Shown: piece after piece, positions 46,156 through 54,263 of the stretch
Layout: each line of letters begins with the position of its first letter
Position numbering within the stretch: position 1 is the stretch's first letter
Source: RUG14300 sp964561145
GTDB taxonomy: Bacteria > Bacillota > Clostridia > Christensenellales > CAG-1252
Length of the DNA: 64,000 bases
Assembly (NCBI GenBank): GCA_964561145.1
Contig: CAZLNZ010000001.1
Coordinates: forward strand, 222,347 to 286,346
Direction: 5' to 3'
Program-made: the position numbers and the translations under genes
Notes under the pieces: generated by a model
What the model was told of the DNA's origin: nothing
Databases searched by the model: none
What the model saw: the letters and a program-made list of their open reading frames with translations, nothing else

Positions 46156-47075
46156 GTGAAGAGAGAATACTAAAGGATGAAGAAATAAAGGAAGAAATGC
46201 TTAATAAGGCGACCGTATCGGCAAAGGAGGCTGAAGGTTACCTTAAGGGTTTTTTCCACGTATGCGGAGAGATAAGTAAAACAAATAAGGGCTTATCTTG
46301 CTTTTTTACCTTTAGAAACACATATTCCGCAATGCTTTTTTGCCAATGTGTCCAAACCTTATTTGATTATCACCCCGAATTAGATATAGTAAAGCCCAGT
46401 GACGGGAGGAAAAACCAAAGGATAGAATGTGCAATTCCTCAATTCGTAGGAGTGAGAATTCTCGAAGAGGTTGGAATTTTAAAACAAAAGCGGGATGGCG
46501 AGTATATCTTTGCTCCGGTCGGGAACAAGGTATCGGACGGAATAAGAAAGGCATTCTTAACCGCCGTTGCAATCGATTGCGGAAGATTTACCTATTACGG
46601 AGATTATAAGCTTGAACTTGTCTTACCCGATGAAGATTCTTGCAGATTTATAAAGGATATGATCGAAGGATACGAACTCAAGTCTAGTGAAACAGATGAC
46701 GGAAGGCTCGTATTCAGAAATGAAGCGCTCTATAGATTTCTTGCGCTTTGCGGTGCGAATTCAGCCGCTTTAACTTTAAGTAGCTATTGCGTTGAAAAGG
46801 AAGAAAGGGCAAATATAAATAGGACCTCAAATTTTCAAACGGCAAATACCGACAAGAGTTTGACAGCTTCGGCATATCAGTATTGGGCAATAGTTACCCT
46901 TAGAGAGAAAGGTAAACTGGGATTATTGCCAAGCGTTTGCATACGGCTTGCCGAGGTTAGAGAAAGGAACAAGGAAGCATCTTTAGGCGATCTTGCGGCT
47001 ATGCTTGGAATTAGCAAGAGCACCGCCTTTCACAGAATGAAAAAGATTACCGATTTAGCAGAGGAATACAGATAA
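46152..47075 (+). CDS. whiA: DNA-binding protein WhiA
   Basis: 307 aa. WhiA-family proteins carry a LAGLIDADG-like N-terminal domain and a C-terminal helix-turn-helix, and affect cell division and chromosome organisation in Firmicutes. The N-terminal half includes AEGYLKGFFHVCGEIS and AFLTAVAIDCG, which match the WhiA pattern in divergent form; the C-terminal half includes LPSVCIRLAEVRERNKEASLxDLAAMLGISKSTAFHRMKKI, a typical WhiA HTH. It overlaps murB by 4 nt and is followed 2 nt later by dnaE. Confidence 0.9.
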   Translation: MSEERILKDEEIKEEMLNKATVSAKEAEGYLKGFFHVCGEISKTNKGLSCFFTFRNTYSAMLFCQCVQTLFDYHPELDIVKPSDGRKNQRIECAIPQFVGVRILEEVGILKQKRDGEYIFAPVGNKVSDGIRKAFLTAVAIDCGRFTYYGDYKLELVLPDEDSCRFIKDMIEGYELKSSETDDGRLVFRNEALYRFLALCGANSAALTLSSYCVEKEERANINRTSNFQTANTDKSLTASAYQYWAIVTLREKGKLGLLPSVCIRLAEVRERNKEASLGDLAAMLGISKSTAFHRMKKITDLAEEYR

Positions 47076-47077
47076 AA

Positions 47078-50000
47078 ATGGAAAACAAGAACAAACAATT
47101 CGTGCACTTGCACGTTCATACCGAATACAGTCTTCTTGACGGACTTGCCCATATCAAGGATATTTTCTCGTTCTGTAGAAAAATGAACATGCCGGCAATT
47201 GCCATTACAGACCATGGCAACATGTATGGTGCGATGGATTATTTTCATGCCGCACAGAATGAATTCGAGTCGGTTGTAAAAAAAATCAAGCTTGAAAAGG
47301 CAATCGAGGAATACGAAAAACGGCTAAAAGAGGATCCCGAAAATGCAGGGCCTAAGCCTAACAAAGATGATATCGTTTTTGATAAAAAAATAGATCCTAA
47401 AATCTACGGAGATCTGTATATCAAACCTATTATTGGTTGCGAGTTTTATGTGGTTGAAAATATGCATGAGCGTGGCGGAAAAAACGACCACCTTGTTTTG
47501 ATTGCAAAAAACGATGTAGGATATCATAATCTTATGAAGCTCAACACCTTAGCATGGCTTGAGGGCTTTTATTCAAAATGGGCAAGAATCGACTTGGATT
47601 GTTTAGAAAAATATAAAGAGGGATTGATTTGTCTTTCTGCTTGTATCGCAGGAAGAATTCCTAGGCTGATTATTGACGGAAGGTACGAAGACGCAAAGGC
47701 ATATGCCATACGCTTCAAGGAAATGTTCGGTGAAGATTTTTATTTAGAAATTCAAAATCACCGTTTTGTCGAGGATGGAAGAAATCTCGAACAACTTGCC
47801 AACATTGGAATAATCAGATTGTCAAGAGAGCTTGGTATAAAGCTTGTTGCTACAAACGATGCACATTACATATATAAGGAGGATGCACAAAGTCACGACG
47901 TACTTTTGTGTATTCAAACAGCCTCTTATGTCGACGAGGAAAAGAGGTTAAGGTTTCCTAACGATGAATTTTATTTGAAGTCCTATGACGAGATGGCGGA
48001 GCTTTTCCCCGAACAGCTTGAAGCATTGGATAATACCCTGGAGGTAATGAATAAAATAGACCTTCCTATGCCTGAAAAGAAGCAGCTGTTGCCGCCATTT
48101 GACCCGGGTAACGGACAGACTCCTGCTGAATTCTTAAGGAGTATGACAATCTCGAATCTGTATAAGAGATATAAGAATGTTACGGATGAGATACTTGAAA
48201 GGGCAAATTACGAACTTTCGGTAATAATTGACATGGGTTATGTCGAATACTTCCTTATTGTTTGGGACTTTATTCGTTTTGCAAGAGAAAACGATATTCC
48301 CGTCGGTGCAGGGCGTGGTTCTGGTGTAGGCAGTATTGTTGCTTATTCGATAGGAATAACCAATGTTGATCCCTTGAGATATCATTTAATTTTTGAAAGG
48401 TTCTTGAACAAAGAACGTGTATCTATGCCCGACTTCGATATAGACTTTTGTTCTGTCGGGAGAAGTAAAGTTATAGAGTATGTAACTCAAAAATACGGAA
48501 AATCGAATGTAACCCAGATTATAACCTTCTCTACGCTTGCGGCAAAACAAGCCATAAAGGATGTTGCAAGAACATATAGAGTACCACCTGCCGAAGTTGA
48601 TAAGATAACGAAAACTATTCCTACAATGCCCGGATTATGTTTGAAGGGTGTAATGGGCTGGTATGATGAAAACGATCCGAAGGATGTTGAAAAATACCAT
48701 AAAATGAAGAGTCACGACGTTATCGAGCTGTACAAGACCGATCCTACCGTTAAGATGATCATTGATTTCGTGCAAAAGCTGGAAGGCACTCCGAGAAATA
48801 CCGGAATGCACGCGGCAGGAGTCGTTATCTGTCGTGATGACGTCAGTTTGCACATACCTCTACAGCACAACGATGGAATCGTAACAACTCAATATCCCAA
48901 GGATCAGGTTGAGGAACTAGGCTTGTTGAAGATGGACTTCTTAGGCTTAACCAACCTTACCGATTTGAAGTATACAAAGCAGTACATTCTGGAAAACAGA
49001 GGAATAGATGTTGATTTTTCCAAGCTAGGATACGAGGATCCTGCTGTTTATCAATTAATTTCCAGTGGTGAAACCGATGCGGTATTTCAACTTGAATCGG
49101 GCGGAATGAAGCAGTTTATGCGAGATTTGGCTCCAAGCGGAATGGAGGACATTATTGCAGGTATCTCTTTATATCGTCCCGGTCCCATGGATTCAATTCC
49201 GACGTATGTTGCAAACAAAAAGAATCCCGACCAGATAACCTATGTCGATCCGAGACTGAAACCGATTTTAGATAACACGTACGGAGTCATAGTTTATCAA
49301 GAGCAGGTTATGCAGATAGTTCGTGAAATAGGAGGTTATTCCTTCGGTAGAGCGGACATTTTGCGTCGTATAATGAGTAAGAAAAAACAAAAGGCAATGA
49401 TGGAACAGCGTAGCATTTTCCTATACGGTCAACCGGGAGACGGAAAGAATTCTCCTGTTGAGGGAGCGATAGCAAGGGGAATGAGCAAAGAGGTCGCATT
49501 AAAGCTTTTTGATGATATGACAAGCTTTGCGAGGTACGCTTTTAATAAATCGCATGCAGCGGCTTATGCGGTATTATCCTATGAAACCGCATATATGAAA
49601 AAGTATTATATGCCTGAATTTATAACGGGTGTATTGAATAACCGTACTAAGGTTAGCGATGATGTAGAGAAGTATATCGGCTACCTTAGAGATCATGGTA
49701 TTCCTGTGTTGCCACCCGATGTAAATAAGAGTAAAACTCTCTTTTCGACGGATAGTAAAACAGTAAGATATGGCTTGTCCGTAATAAAGGGCACCGGTTA
49801 TGAGGCATCGGAGAAGATCGTAGAAGAACGTGAGAAAAATGGTCCGTATACCTCCTTTAGTAACCTCCTTGAAAGACAAGAGATAATGCTAAACAAAACG
49901 ACTATCGAGTCCCTGATTATGGGTGGAGCGTGTGATTGTTTCGGGCATACCAGAGCAGCTTTAATGCGATATTATGATCAAATTACCGCCGGTATTATTC

Positions 50001-50818
50001 AGGACAGAAAGCACAAGGCACAAGGGCAGCTGTCACTCTTTGACGGATTCTTGGAGGATGACGGCGGAAGCAATGAAGAGCTTATCAAAGAATGTGAAGA
50101 GTTTGAGAAAGGCTATCTCTTATCTGCGGAAAAGAAACTTCTTTGTGTGTATATGTCAGGGCATCCCCTTGATGATTATAGAGAAGCGTACAAGAATATT
50201 CCCTTTAAGCTTGAGCAGTTGAGAGAGGAACACTCGGGTGATTCGGACGAGATGGCTGCGGCCATGGGTGATTTCGGCAAATATGACGGACAAACCGTAA
50301 AGGTCGGAGGACGTATTGCCGATGCGGTAAAGAGAACGGATAGACGCGGAAATGAGATGTGCGTAGGCATTCTTGAAGATTTGGATTATCAAGTTGATTT
50401 GGTGTGCTATGCAGGACAATATCAAGCCGTAAAGCAAGCAATGGTCAAGAATAACATCGTTTTGGTGACAGGTCGACTTAACTATCGTGACGGTGTCTAC
50501 TCCTTGGTTGTTTCCTCCTTGACTGACTGGGTTGTGAACAACAATGCTACTGCTCAGAATGGAGCACAGCAAAAGAGCATTGGACCCAAGACGGATTTCA
50601 CCAACAAGATATTGCTAGTAGAAGTTTCTTCTCAGTCCTATGCAAATACCGTTGAAAGACTTTTAGCCTCCTATAGAGGTAGTAGTGATGTGTACTTTAA
50701 GATGAACGGACATTTCTATATTTTCTCAAATAAGGCAAGCTATTCTGACGAGCTTTTAGAGGAGCTTTATGCCCTCGTCGGAAGAAACAGTGTTAAGCTT
50801 ATGGATAGAAAGAATTAA
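47078..50818 (+). CDS. dnaE: DNA polymerase III subunit alpha
   Basis: 1246 aa. Domains in order: PHP domain (HLHVHTEYSLLDG and ITDHGNMYGAMDYF, residues about 8-60 onward), polymerase palm with GAGRGSGVGSIVAYSIGIT and the catalytic PDFDIDF, fingers with YRPGPMDSIPTYV and YGVIVYQEQVMQI, helix-hairpin-helix (about 890-950), and an OB-fold near 1060-1140 (VKVGGRI). It is the short DnaE form without an exonuclease insertion. A 50-residue charged insertion after the PHP start (about residues 70-120) fits other Clostridia. ATG 47078 is 2 nt after the whiA stop, so the genes are translationally coupled. Confidence 0.97.
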   Translation: MENKNKQFVHLHVHTEYSLLDGLAHIKDIFSFCRKMNMPAIAITDHGNMYGAMDYFHAAQNEFESVVKKIKLEKAIEEYEKRLKEDPENAGPKPNKDDIVFDKKIDPKIYGDLYIKPIIGCEFYVVENMHERGGKNDHLVLIAKNDVGYHNLMKLNTLAWLEGFYSKWARIDLDCLEKYKEGLICLSACIAGRIPRLIIDGRYEDAKAYAIRFKEMFGEDFYLEIQNHRFVEDGRNLEQLANIGIIRLSRELGIKLVATNDAHYIYKEDAQSHDVLLCIQTASYVDEEKRLRFPNDEFYLKSYDEMAELFPEQLEALDNTLEVMNKIDLPMPEKKQLLPPFDPGNGQTPAEFLRSMTISNLYKRYKNVTDEILERANYELSVIIDMGYVEYFLIVWDFIRFARENDIPVGAGRGSGVGSIVAYSIGITNVDPLRYHLIFERFLNKERVSMPDFDIDFCSVGRSKVIEYVTQKYGKSNVTQIITFSTLAAKQAIKDVARTYRVPPAEVDKITKTIPTMPGLCLKGVMGWYDENDPKDVEKYHKMKSHDVIELYKTDPTVKMIIDFVQKLEGTPRNTGMHAAGVVICRDDVSLHIPLQHNDGIVTTQYPKDQVEELGLLKMDFLGLTNLTDLKYTKQYILENRGIDVDFSKLGYEDPAVYQLISSGETDAVFQLESGGMKQFMRDLAPSGMEDIIAGISLYRPGPMDSIPTYVANKKNPDQITYVDPRLKPILDNTYGVIVYQEQVMQIVREIGGYSFGRADILRRIMSKKKQKAMMEQRSIFLYGQPGDGKNSPVEGAIARGMSKEVALKLFDDMTSFARYAFNKSHAAAYAVLSYETAYMKKYYMPEFITGVLNNRTKVSDDVEKYIGYLRDHGIPVLPPDVNKSKTLFSTDSKTVRYGLSVIKGTGYEASEKIVEEREKNGPYTSFSNLLERQEIMLNKTTIESLIMGGACDCFGHTRAALMRYYDQITAGIIQDRKHKAQGQLSLFDGFLEDDGGSNEELIKECEEFEKGYLLSAEKKLLCVYMSGHPLDDYREAYKNIPFKLEQLREEHSGDSDEMAAAMGDFGKYDGQTVKVGGRIADAVKRTDRRGNEMCVGILEDLDYQVDLVCYAGQYQAVKQAMVKNNIVLVTGRLNYRDGVYSLVVSSLTDWVVNNNATAQNGAQQKSIGPKTDFTNKILLVEVSSQSYANTVERLLASYRGSSDVYFKMNGHFYIFSNKASYSDELLEELYALVGRNSVKLMDRKN

Positions 50819-50853
50819 TTGTAACGGTTTATAGGTAAAGATTGCTTAAAGAG

Positions 50854-50882
50854 TTGCAGTTAGTTTAAGGTTTTGTTATAAT
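50854..50882 (+). promoter_or_regulatory. Promoter of pfkA
   Basis: TTGCAG (50854-50859), 17-bp spacer, TGT-TATAAT (50877-50882). The leader (from about 50889) contains a perfect 6-bp hairpin TTGCCC-TAC-GGGCAA (50898-50912) abutting the AAAGGAG ribosome binding site. Confidence 0.65.
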
Positions 50883-50922
50883 ATACACGAAAAAAAGTTG
50901 CCCTACGGGCAAAGGAGTAATT

Positions 50923-51885
50923 ATGAGAATTGCTGTTTTAACATCGGGCGGAGATGCTCCCGGAATGAACGCTACAATACGTGCGGTTGTACGTTATGCA
51001 GGATATAATGATATCGAGGTGTTCGGAGTTGAACGTGGTTACAGAGGTCTTGTTGACGATGATATGCATATGCTGTCAAAACGTAGCGTATCGGGTATAG
51101 TTCAACGTGGCGGTACAATGCTTATGACTGCACGCTGTCCCGAGTTTACCGATTATAATGTAAGAAAAATTGCAGCAGAAAACTTGGCTAATCGTAATAT
51201 TGACGGATTGGTTGTCATTGGTGGCGATGGCAGCTTTAGCGGTATGAATGCTTTGTATAATGATTTCGGCATCAAGTGTGTAGGTATTCCCGGAACTATT
51301 GATAACGACCTTGCCTACACCGATTATACTCTTGGTTTCGATACTGCTGTAAATACCGTTGTTGAAAACGTAAATAAACTGCGTGACACTATGAGTTCAC
51401 ACGAAAGAGTTGTTGTCGTTCAAGTCATGGGTAGAAGCTGTGGAGACATTGCACTCTATGCCGGTATTGCTTCAGGAGCTGAGATTATATTGATTCCTGA
51501 GCGTACAGTTGATTACGATGATGTTGTAAAGGTGTTGAACAGAGGAAAGAAAGCCGGAAAACAATCTGCAATAATAATGGTTGCCGAGGGTGTTGGCAGC
51601 GTAGAATCTGTCATTCACGAGTTTAAAACACGTGCTCCCGAGATGCATTTTCGTTCTTGCGTTTTAGGGCACATTCAACGTGGCGGCACTCCCTCTATGG
51701 CGGACAGAACATTGGCTGCACAATTCGGTGCAAGAGCAGTAGAACTCCTATCTCAAGGAAAGGGTGGTTTGGTTGTCGGAATAAAAAATAATAAAATAAT
51801 AGAGCTCGGTATAGAAGAGGCTTTGTCTATGCCTAGCAAGTTTAATGAGTCTTTATACAAGCTTGCAACAATTTTGAGCCTATAA
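50923..51885 (+). CDS. pfkA: ATP-dependent 6-phosphofructokinase
   Basis: 320 aa. It phosphorylates fructose-6-phosphate with ATP in glycolysis. GGDAPGMNA, GGDGSFSG, GIPGTIDNDL, the MGRSCGD segment and HIQRGGTPS are all present; glycine in GGDGS marks the ATP-dependent type. ATG 50923 follows AAAGGAG. The pair dnaE-pfkA is common in Clostridia. A PPi-type enzyme gene follows after 21 bp, so both are probably co-transcribed. Confidence 0.96.
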   Translation: MRIAVLTSGGDAPGMNATIRAVVRYAGYNDIEVFGVERGYRGLVDDDMHMLSKRSVSGIVQRGGTMLMTARCPEFTDYNVRKIAAENLANRNIDGLVVIGGDGSFSGMNALYNDFGIKCVGIPGTIDNDLAYTDYTLGFDTAVNTVVENVNKLRDTMSSHERVVVVQVMGRSCGDIALYAGIASGAEIILIPERTVDYDDVVKVLNRGKKAGKQSAIIMVAEGVGSVESVIHEFKTRAPEMHFRSCVLGHIQRGGTPSMADRTLAAQFGARAVELLSQGKGGLVVGIKNNKIIELGIEEALSMPSKFNESLYKLATILSL

Positions 51886-51906
51886 GACTTAATTCAAGGA
51901 GGATAT

Positions 51907-53154
51907 ATGAAAAATTTAGTTGGTGCAATGATTTTCGGTCAATCCGGTGGTCCCTCGTCTGTAATTAACAGCAGTGCGGCAGGTGTTTTTATCGAGGCTT
52001 TAAAGCATAGCGACAGAATAACAAAGGTATATGGTGCGGCACATGGTATCAAAGGAATTCTCGACGAGGATTTTTATGACATCGGACAAGAGGATATAAG
52101 AGAATTAGAGCTGTTGAAAAATACACCTAGCTCCGCATTAGGTTCTGTACGTTATAAGCTTAAGGCTCAAGAAGTGGATGAAACCGATTATAAACGTATT
52201 TTAGAAGTTTTCAAAAAGTACAACATTCGTTACTTCTTCTACAATGGCGGAAACGATAGTATGGACACCTGTAATAAGGTTAGCAAGTACTTACAAAATG
52301 CAGGTTATGAGTGTAACGTAATCGGTGTTCCAAAGACTATAGATAACGACTTGTGGGGAACTGACCACTGTCCCGGATACGGTTCGGCTGCAAAATATAT
52401 AGCAACCTCCATTATGGAGTTAAAGCTTGATTCCACGGTATATAACACCGGTATGGTATGTGTTCTCGAGGTTATGGGAAGAAACGCAGGTTGGTTGACG
52501 GCTGCGGCACAGCTTGCTTCTTACAAGGGATTAGGACCCGATTTGATTTATTTACCTGAAACTCCCTTTGACGTCAATGAATTTGTTGCTTCCGTCAAGG
52601 AGGTATGTGCAAGAAATAATAATAAATGTATGGTCGTCGTTTCCGAAGGCATTAAAACCGCTGAAGGCAAGTATGTAGGCGAGTTTGTAGCAAGCAAAAC
52701 AGATTTATTCGGACATGCGCAATTAGGCGGTGTAGGATCAATGTTGGCTGATATAATCAAGAATGAACTTGGAATTAAGGTTAGAGCCATAGAGTTTAGT
52801 TTGTTGCAACGCTGTGCGGCTCACCTTGCAAGTGAAACTGACGTAGAGGAGGCATTTGCATCCGGTGCTTATGCAGTAAAGGCAGCAATCGACGGAGTTA
52901 CGGATAAGATGGTTATCTTGAGCCGTAATGATGATAACGGCTACCATTGCGAATCCGCTTTAATGGATGTAGCTTTGGCGGCAAATACTGAAAAGAAAAT
53001 CCCCGAAGAATGGATTCTTCCCGCAGGAAAGGGCTTAACCGAGGATTATGTAAAATATGCCCTTCCTTTAATTCAAGGAGACAGCAAGGCACCTTTAGAG
53101 GATGGACTTCCCAGATTTGCTAAGCTCAAAAAGTGTCAGGCAGGTAGAAAGTAA
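51907..53154 (+). CDS. pfp: Diphosphate-dependent 6-phosphofructokinase
   Basis: 415 aa. FGQSGGPSSVINSS opens the protein; the phosphodonor site reads NGGNDSMDT and the catalytic loop PKTIDNDL. Asp/Asn in place of the glycine of ATP enzymes and Lys in PKTIDND are the known markers of PPi-dependent enzymes (established family knowledge), which catalyse a reversible reaction. The C-terminus is longer than in PfkA, as usual for this clade. ATG 51907 follows AAGGAGG. Confidence 0.9.
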   Translation: MKNLVGAMIFGQSGGPSSVINSSAAGVFIEALKHSDRITKVYGAAHGIKGILDEDFYDIGQEDIRELELLKNTPSSALGSVRYKLKAQEVDETDYKRILEVFKKYNIRYFFYNGGNDSMDTCNKVSKYLQNAGYECNVIGVPKTIDNDLWGTDHCPGYGSAAKYIATSIMELKLDSTVYNTGMVCVLEVMGRNAGWLTAAAQLASYKGLGPDLIYLPETPFDVNEFVASVKEVCARNNNKCMVVVSEGIKTAEGKYVGEFVASKTDLFGHAQLGGVGSMLADIIKNELGIKVRAIEFSLLQRCAAHLASETDVEEAFASGAYAVKAAIDGVTDKMVILSRNDDNGYHCESALMDVALAANTEKKIPEEWILPAGKGLTEDYVKYALPLIQGDSKAPLEDGLPRFAKLKKCQAGRK

Positions 53155-53193
53155 TTAGGCAATTTGTCAGATTTTTTGTTTTAGGAGAATTAT

Positions 53194-54207
53194 ATGAAGC
53201 AAATTTTAGTTACAGGTGGAACAGGCTATATCGGAAGTCATACCGTTGTCGAACTTATCAACAATGGCTATGAGCCGATTATTATTGATAATCTTAGCAA
53301 CAGTAAAGAGGACGTTGTTGACAAAATTGAACAAATAACAGGTGTTCGTCCAGCTTTTTACAAGGTTGATATACTTGATGTTGACGGAATGGCGAAGGTT
53401 TTTTCTGAACATAATATAGACGCCGTTATCCATTTTGCAGGTTTAAAAGCGGTTGGTGAAAGCGTTAAGGTTCCGTTAAAGTATTATAACAATAACATTA
53501 CCGGTACAATTCGTTTGTTAGAGGTTATGAATATATACGGAGTTAAGAATATAATATTCTCCTCTTCCGCAACGGTTTACGGTGATCCTGCAACTGTACC
53601 TATAAAAGAGTGTTTCCCAACAGGCGGTTGCACTAATCCGTATGGAAAAACTAAGTACTTTATCGAGGAGATATTGAAGGACTTGTATATTTCCGATAAC
53701 AGTTTTAATATTGCATTGCTTCGTTATTTCAATCCTATCGGAGCACATGAATCGGGATTAATAGGTGAAAATCCTAATGGTATCCCCAATAACCTAATGC
53801 CGTATATTACCCAAGTGGCAATTGGTATCAGACCTTATTTGAATGTATTTGGCAACGATTATGATACTCCCGATGGAACCGGTGTTAGAGACTATATCCA
53901 CGTTGTAGATTTGGCAAAGGGTCATTTATGTGCATTGAAAAAGCTTGAAGCAACCGATAATGGTGTTCACATTTACAATCTCGGTACAGGCGTCGGTTAC
54001 AGCGTATTGGATATGGTAAACGCTTTCTCCGAGGTTTTAGGCAGACCCCTCCCTTATAGAATCACGGAGCGTCGTCCCGGTGATATTGCCAAGTGTTGGG
54101 CAGATCCTTCGTTGGCGGAAAAAGAGTTGGGCTTTAAGGCACAATACGATTTGAAACGTATGTGCGAGGATAGTTGGAGATTTCAACAAAAGCTAGATAA
54201 GGAGTAA
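53194..54207 (+). CDS. galE: UDP-glucose 4-epimerase
   Basis: 337 aa. It interconverts UDP-glucose and UDP-galactose using bound NAD. The extended SDR fold shows GGTGYIGSH at the N-terminus, the catalytic SSSATVYG and YGKTK, and the substrate-side RYFNPIGAHESG and YIHVVDLAKGH segments. ATG 53194 has TTAGGAGAA upstream. It is 39 bp after pfp and is closed by a strong terminator. Confidence 0.96.
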   Translation: MKQILVTGGTGYIGSHTVVELINNGYEPIIIDNLSNSKEDVVDKIEQITGVRPAFYKVDILDVDGMAKVFSEHNIDAVIHFAGLKAVGESVKVPLKYYNNNITGTIRLLEVMNIYGVKNIIFSSSATVYGDPATVPIKECFPTGGCTNPYGKTKYFIEEILKDLYISDNSFNIALLRYFNPIGAHESGLIGENPNGIPNNLMPYITQVAIGIRPYLNVFGNDYDTPDGTGVRDYIHVVDLAKGHLCALKKLEATDNGVHIYNLGTGVGYSVLDMVNAFSEVLGRPLPYRITERRPGDIAKCWADPSLAEKELGFKAQYDLKRMCEDSWRFQQKLDKE

Positions 54208-54220
54208 AATCCTTAAGGTG

Positions 54221-54253
54221 CTATGGCGAGGGTATCTCCTTGCCATAGTTTTT
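54221..54253 (+). terminator. Rho-independent terminator of galE
   Basis: CTATGGCGAGG / CCTTGCCATAG, 11-bp stem with one G-U pair, GTATCT loop, then TTTTT. It ends 10 bp before the start of the next gene. Confidence 0.85.
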
Positions 54254-54263
54254 GTAATTATAA

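Noticed and set aside
50889..50922. Riboswitch in the pfkA leader
   Set aside because: The leader is only about 34 nt with one small hairpin; too short for a known riboswitch class.
54255..54263. Leaderless promoter directly before rlmD
   Set aside because: TTGCCA and TTATAA-like stretches are present but the spacing does not place a transcription start before the GTG; not supported.
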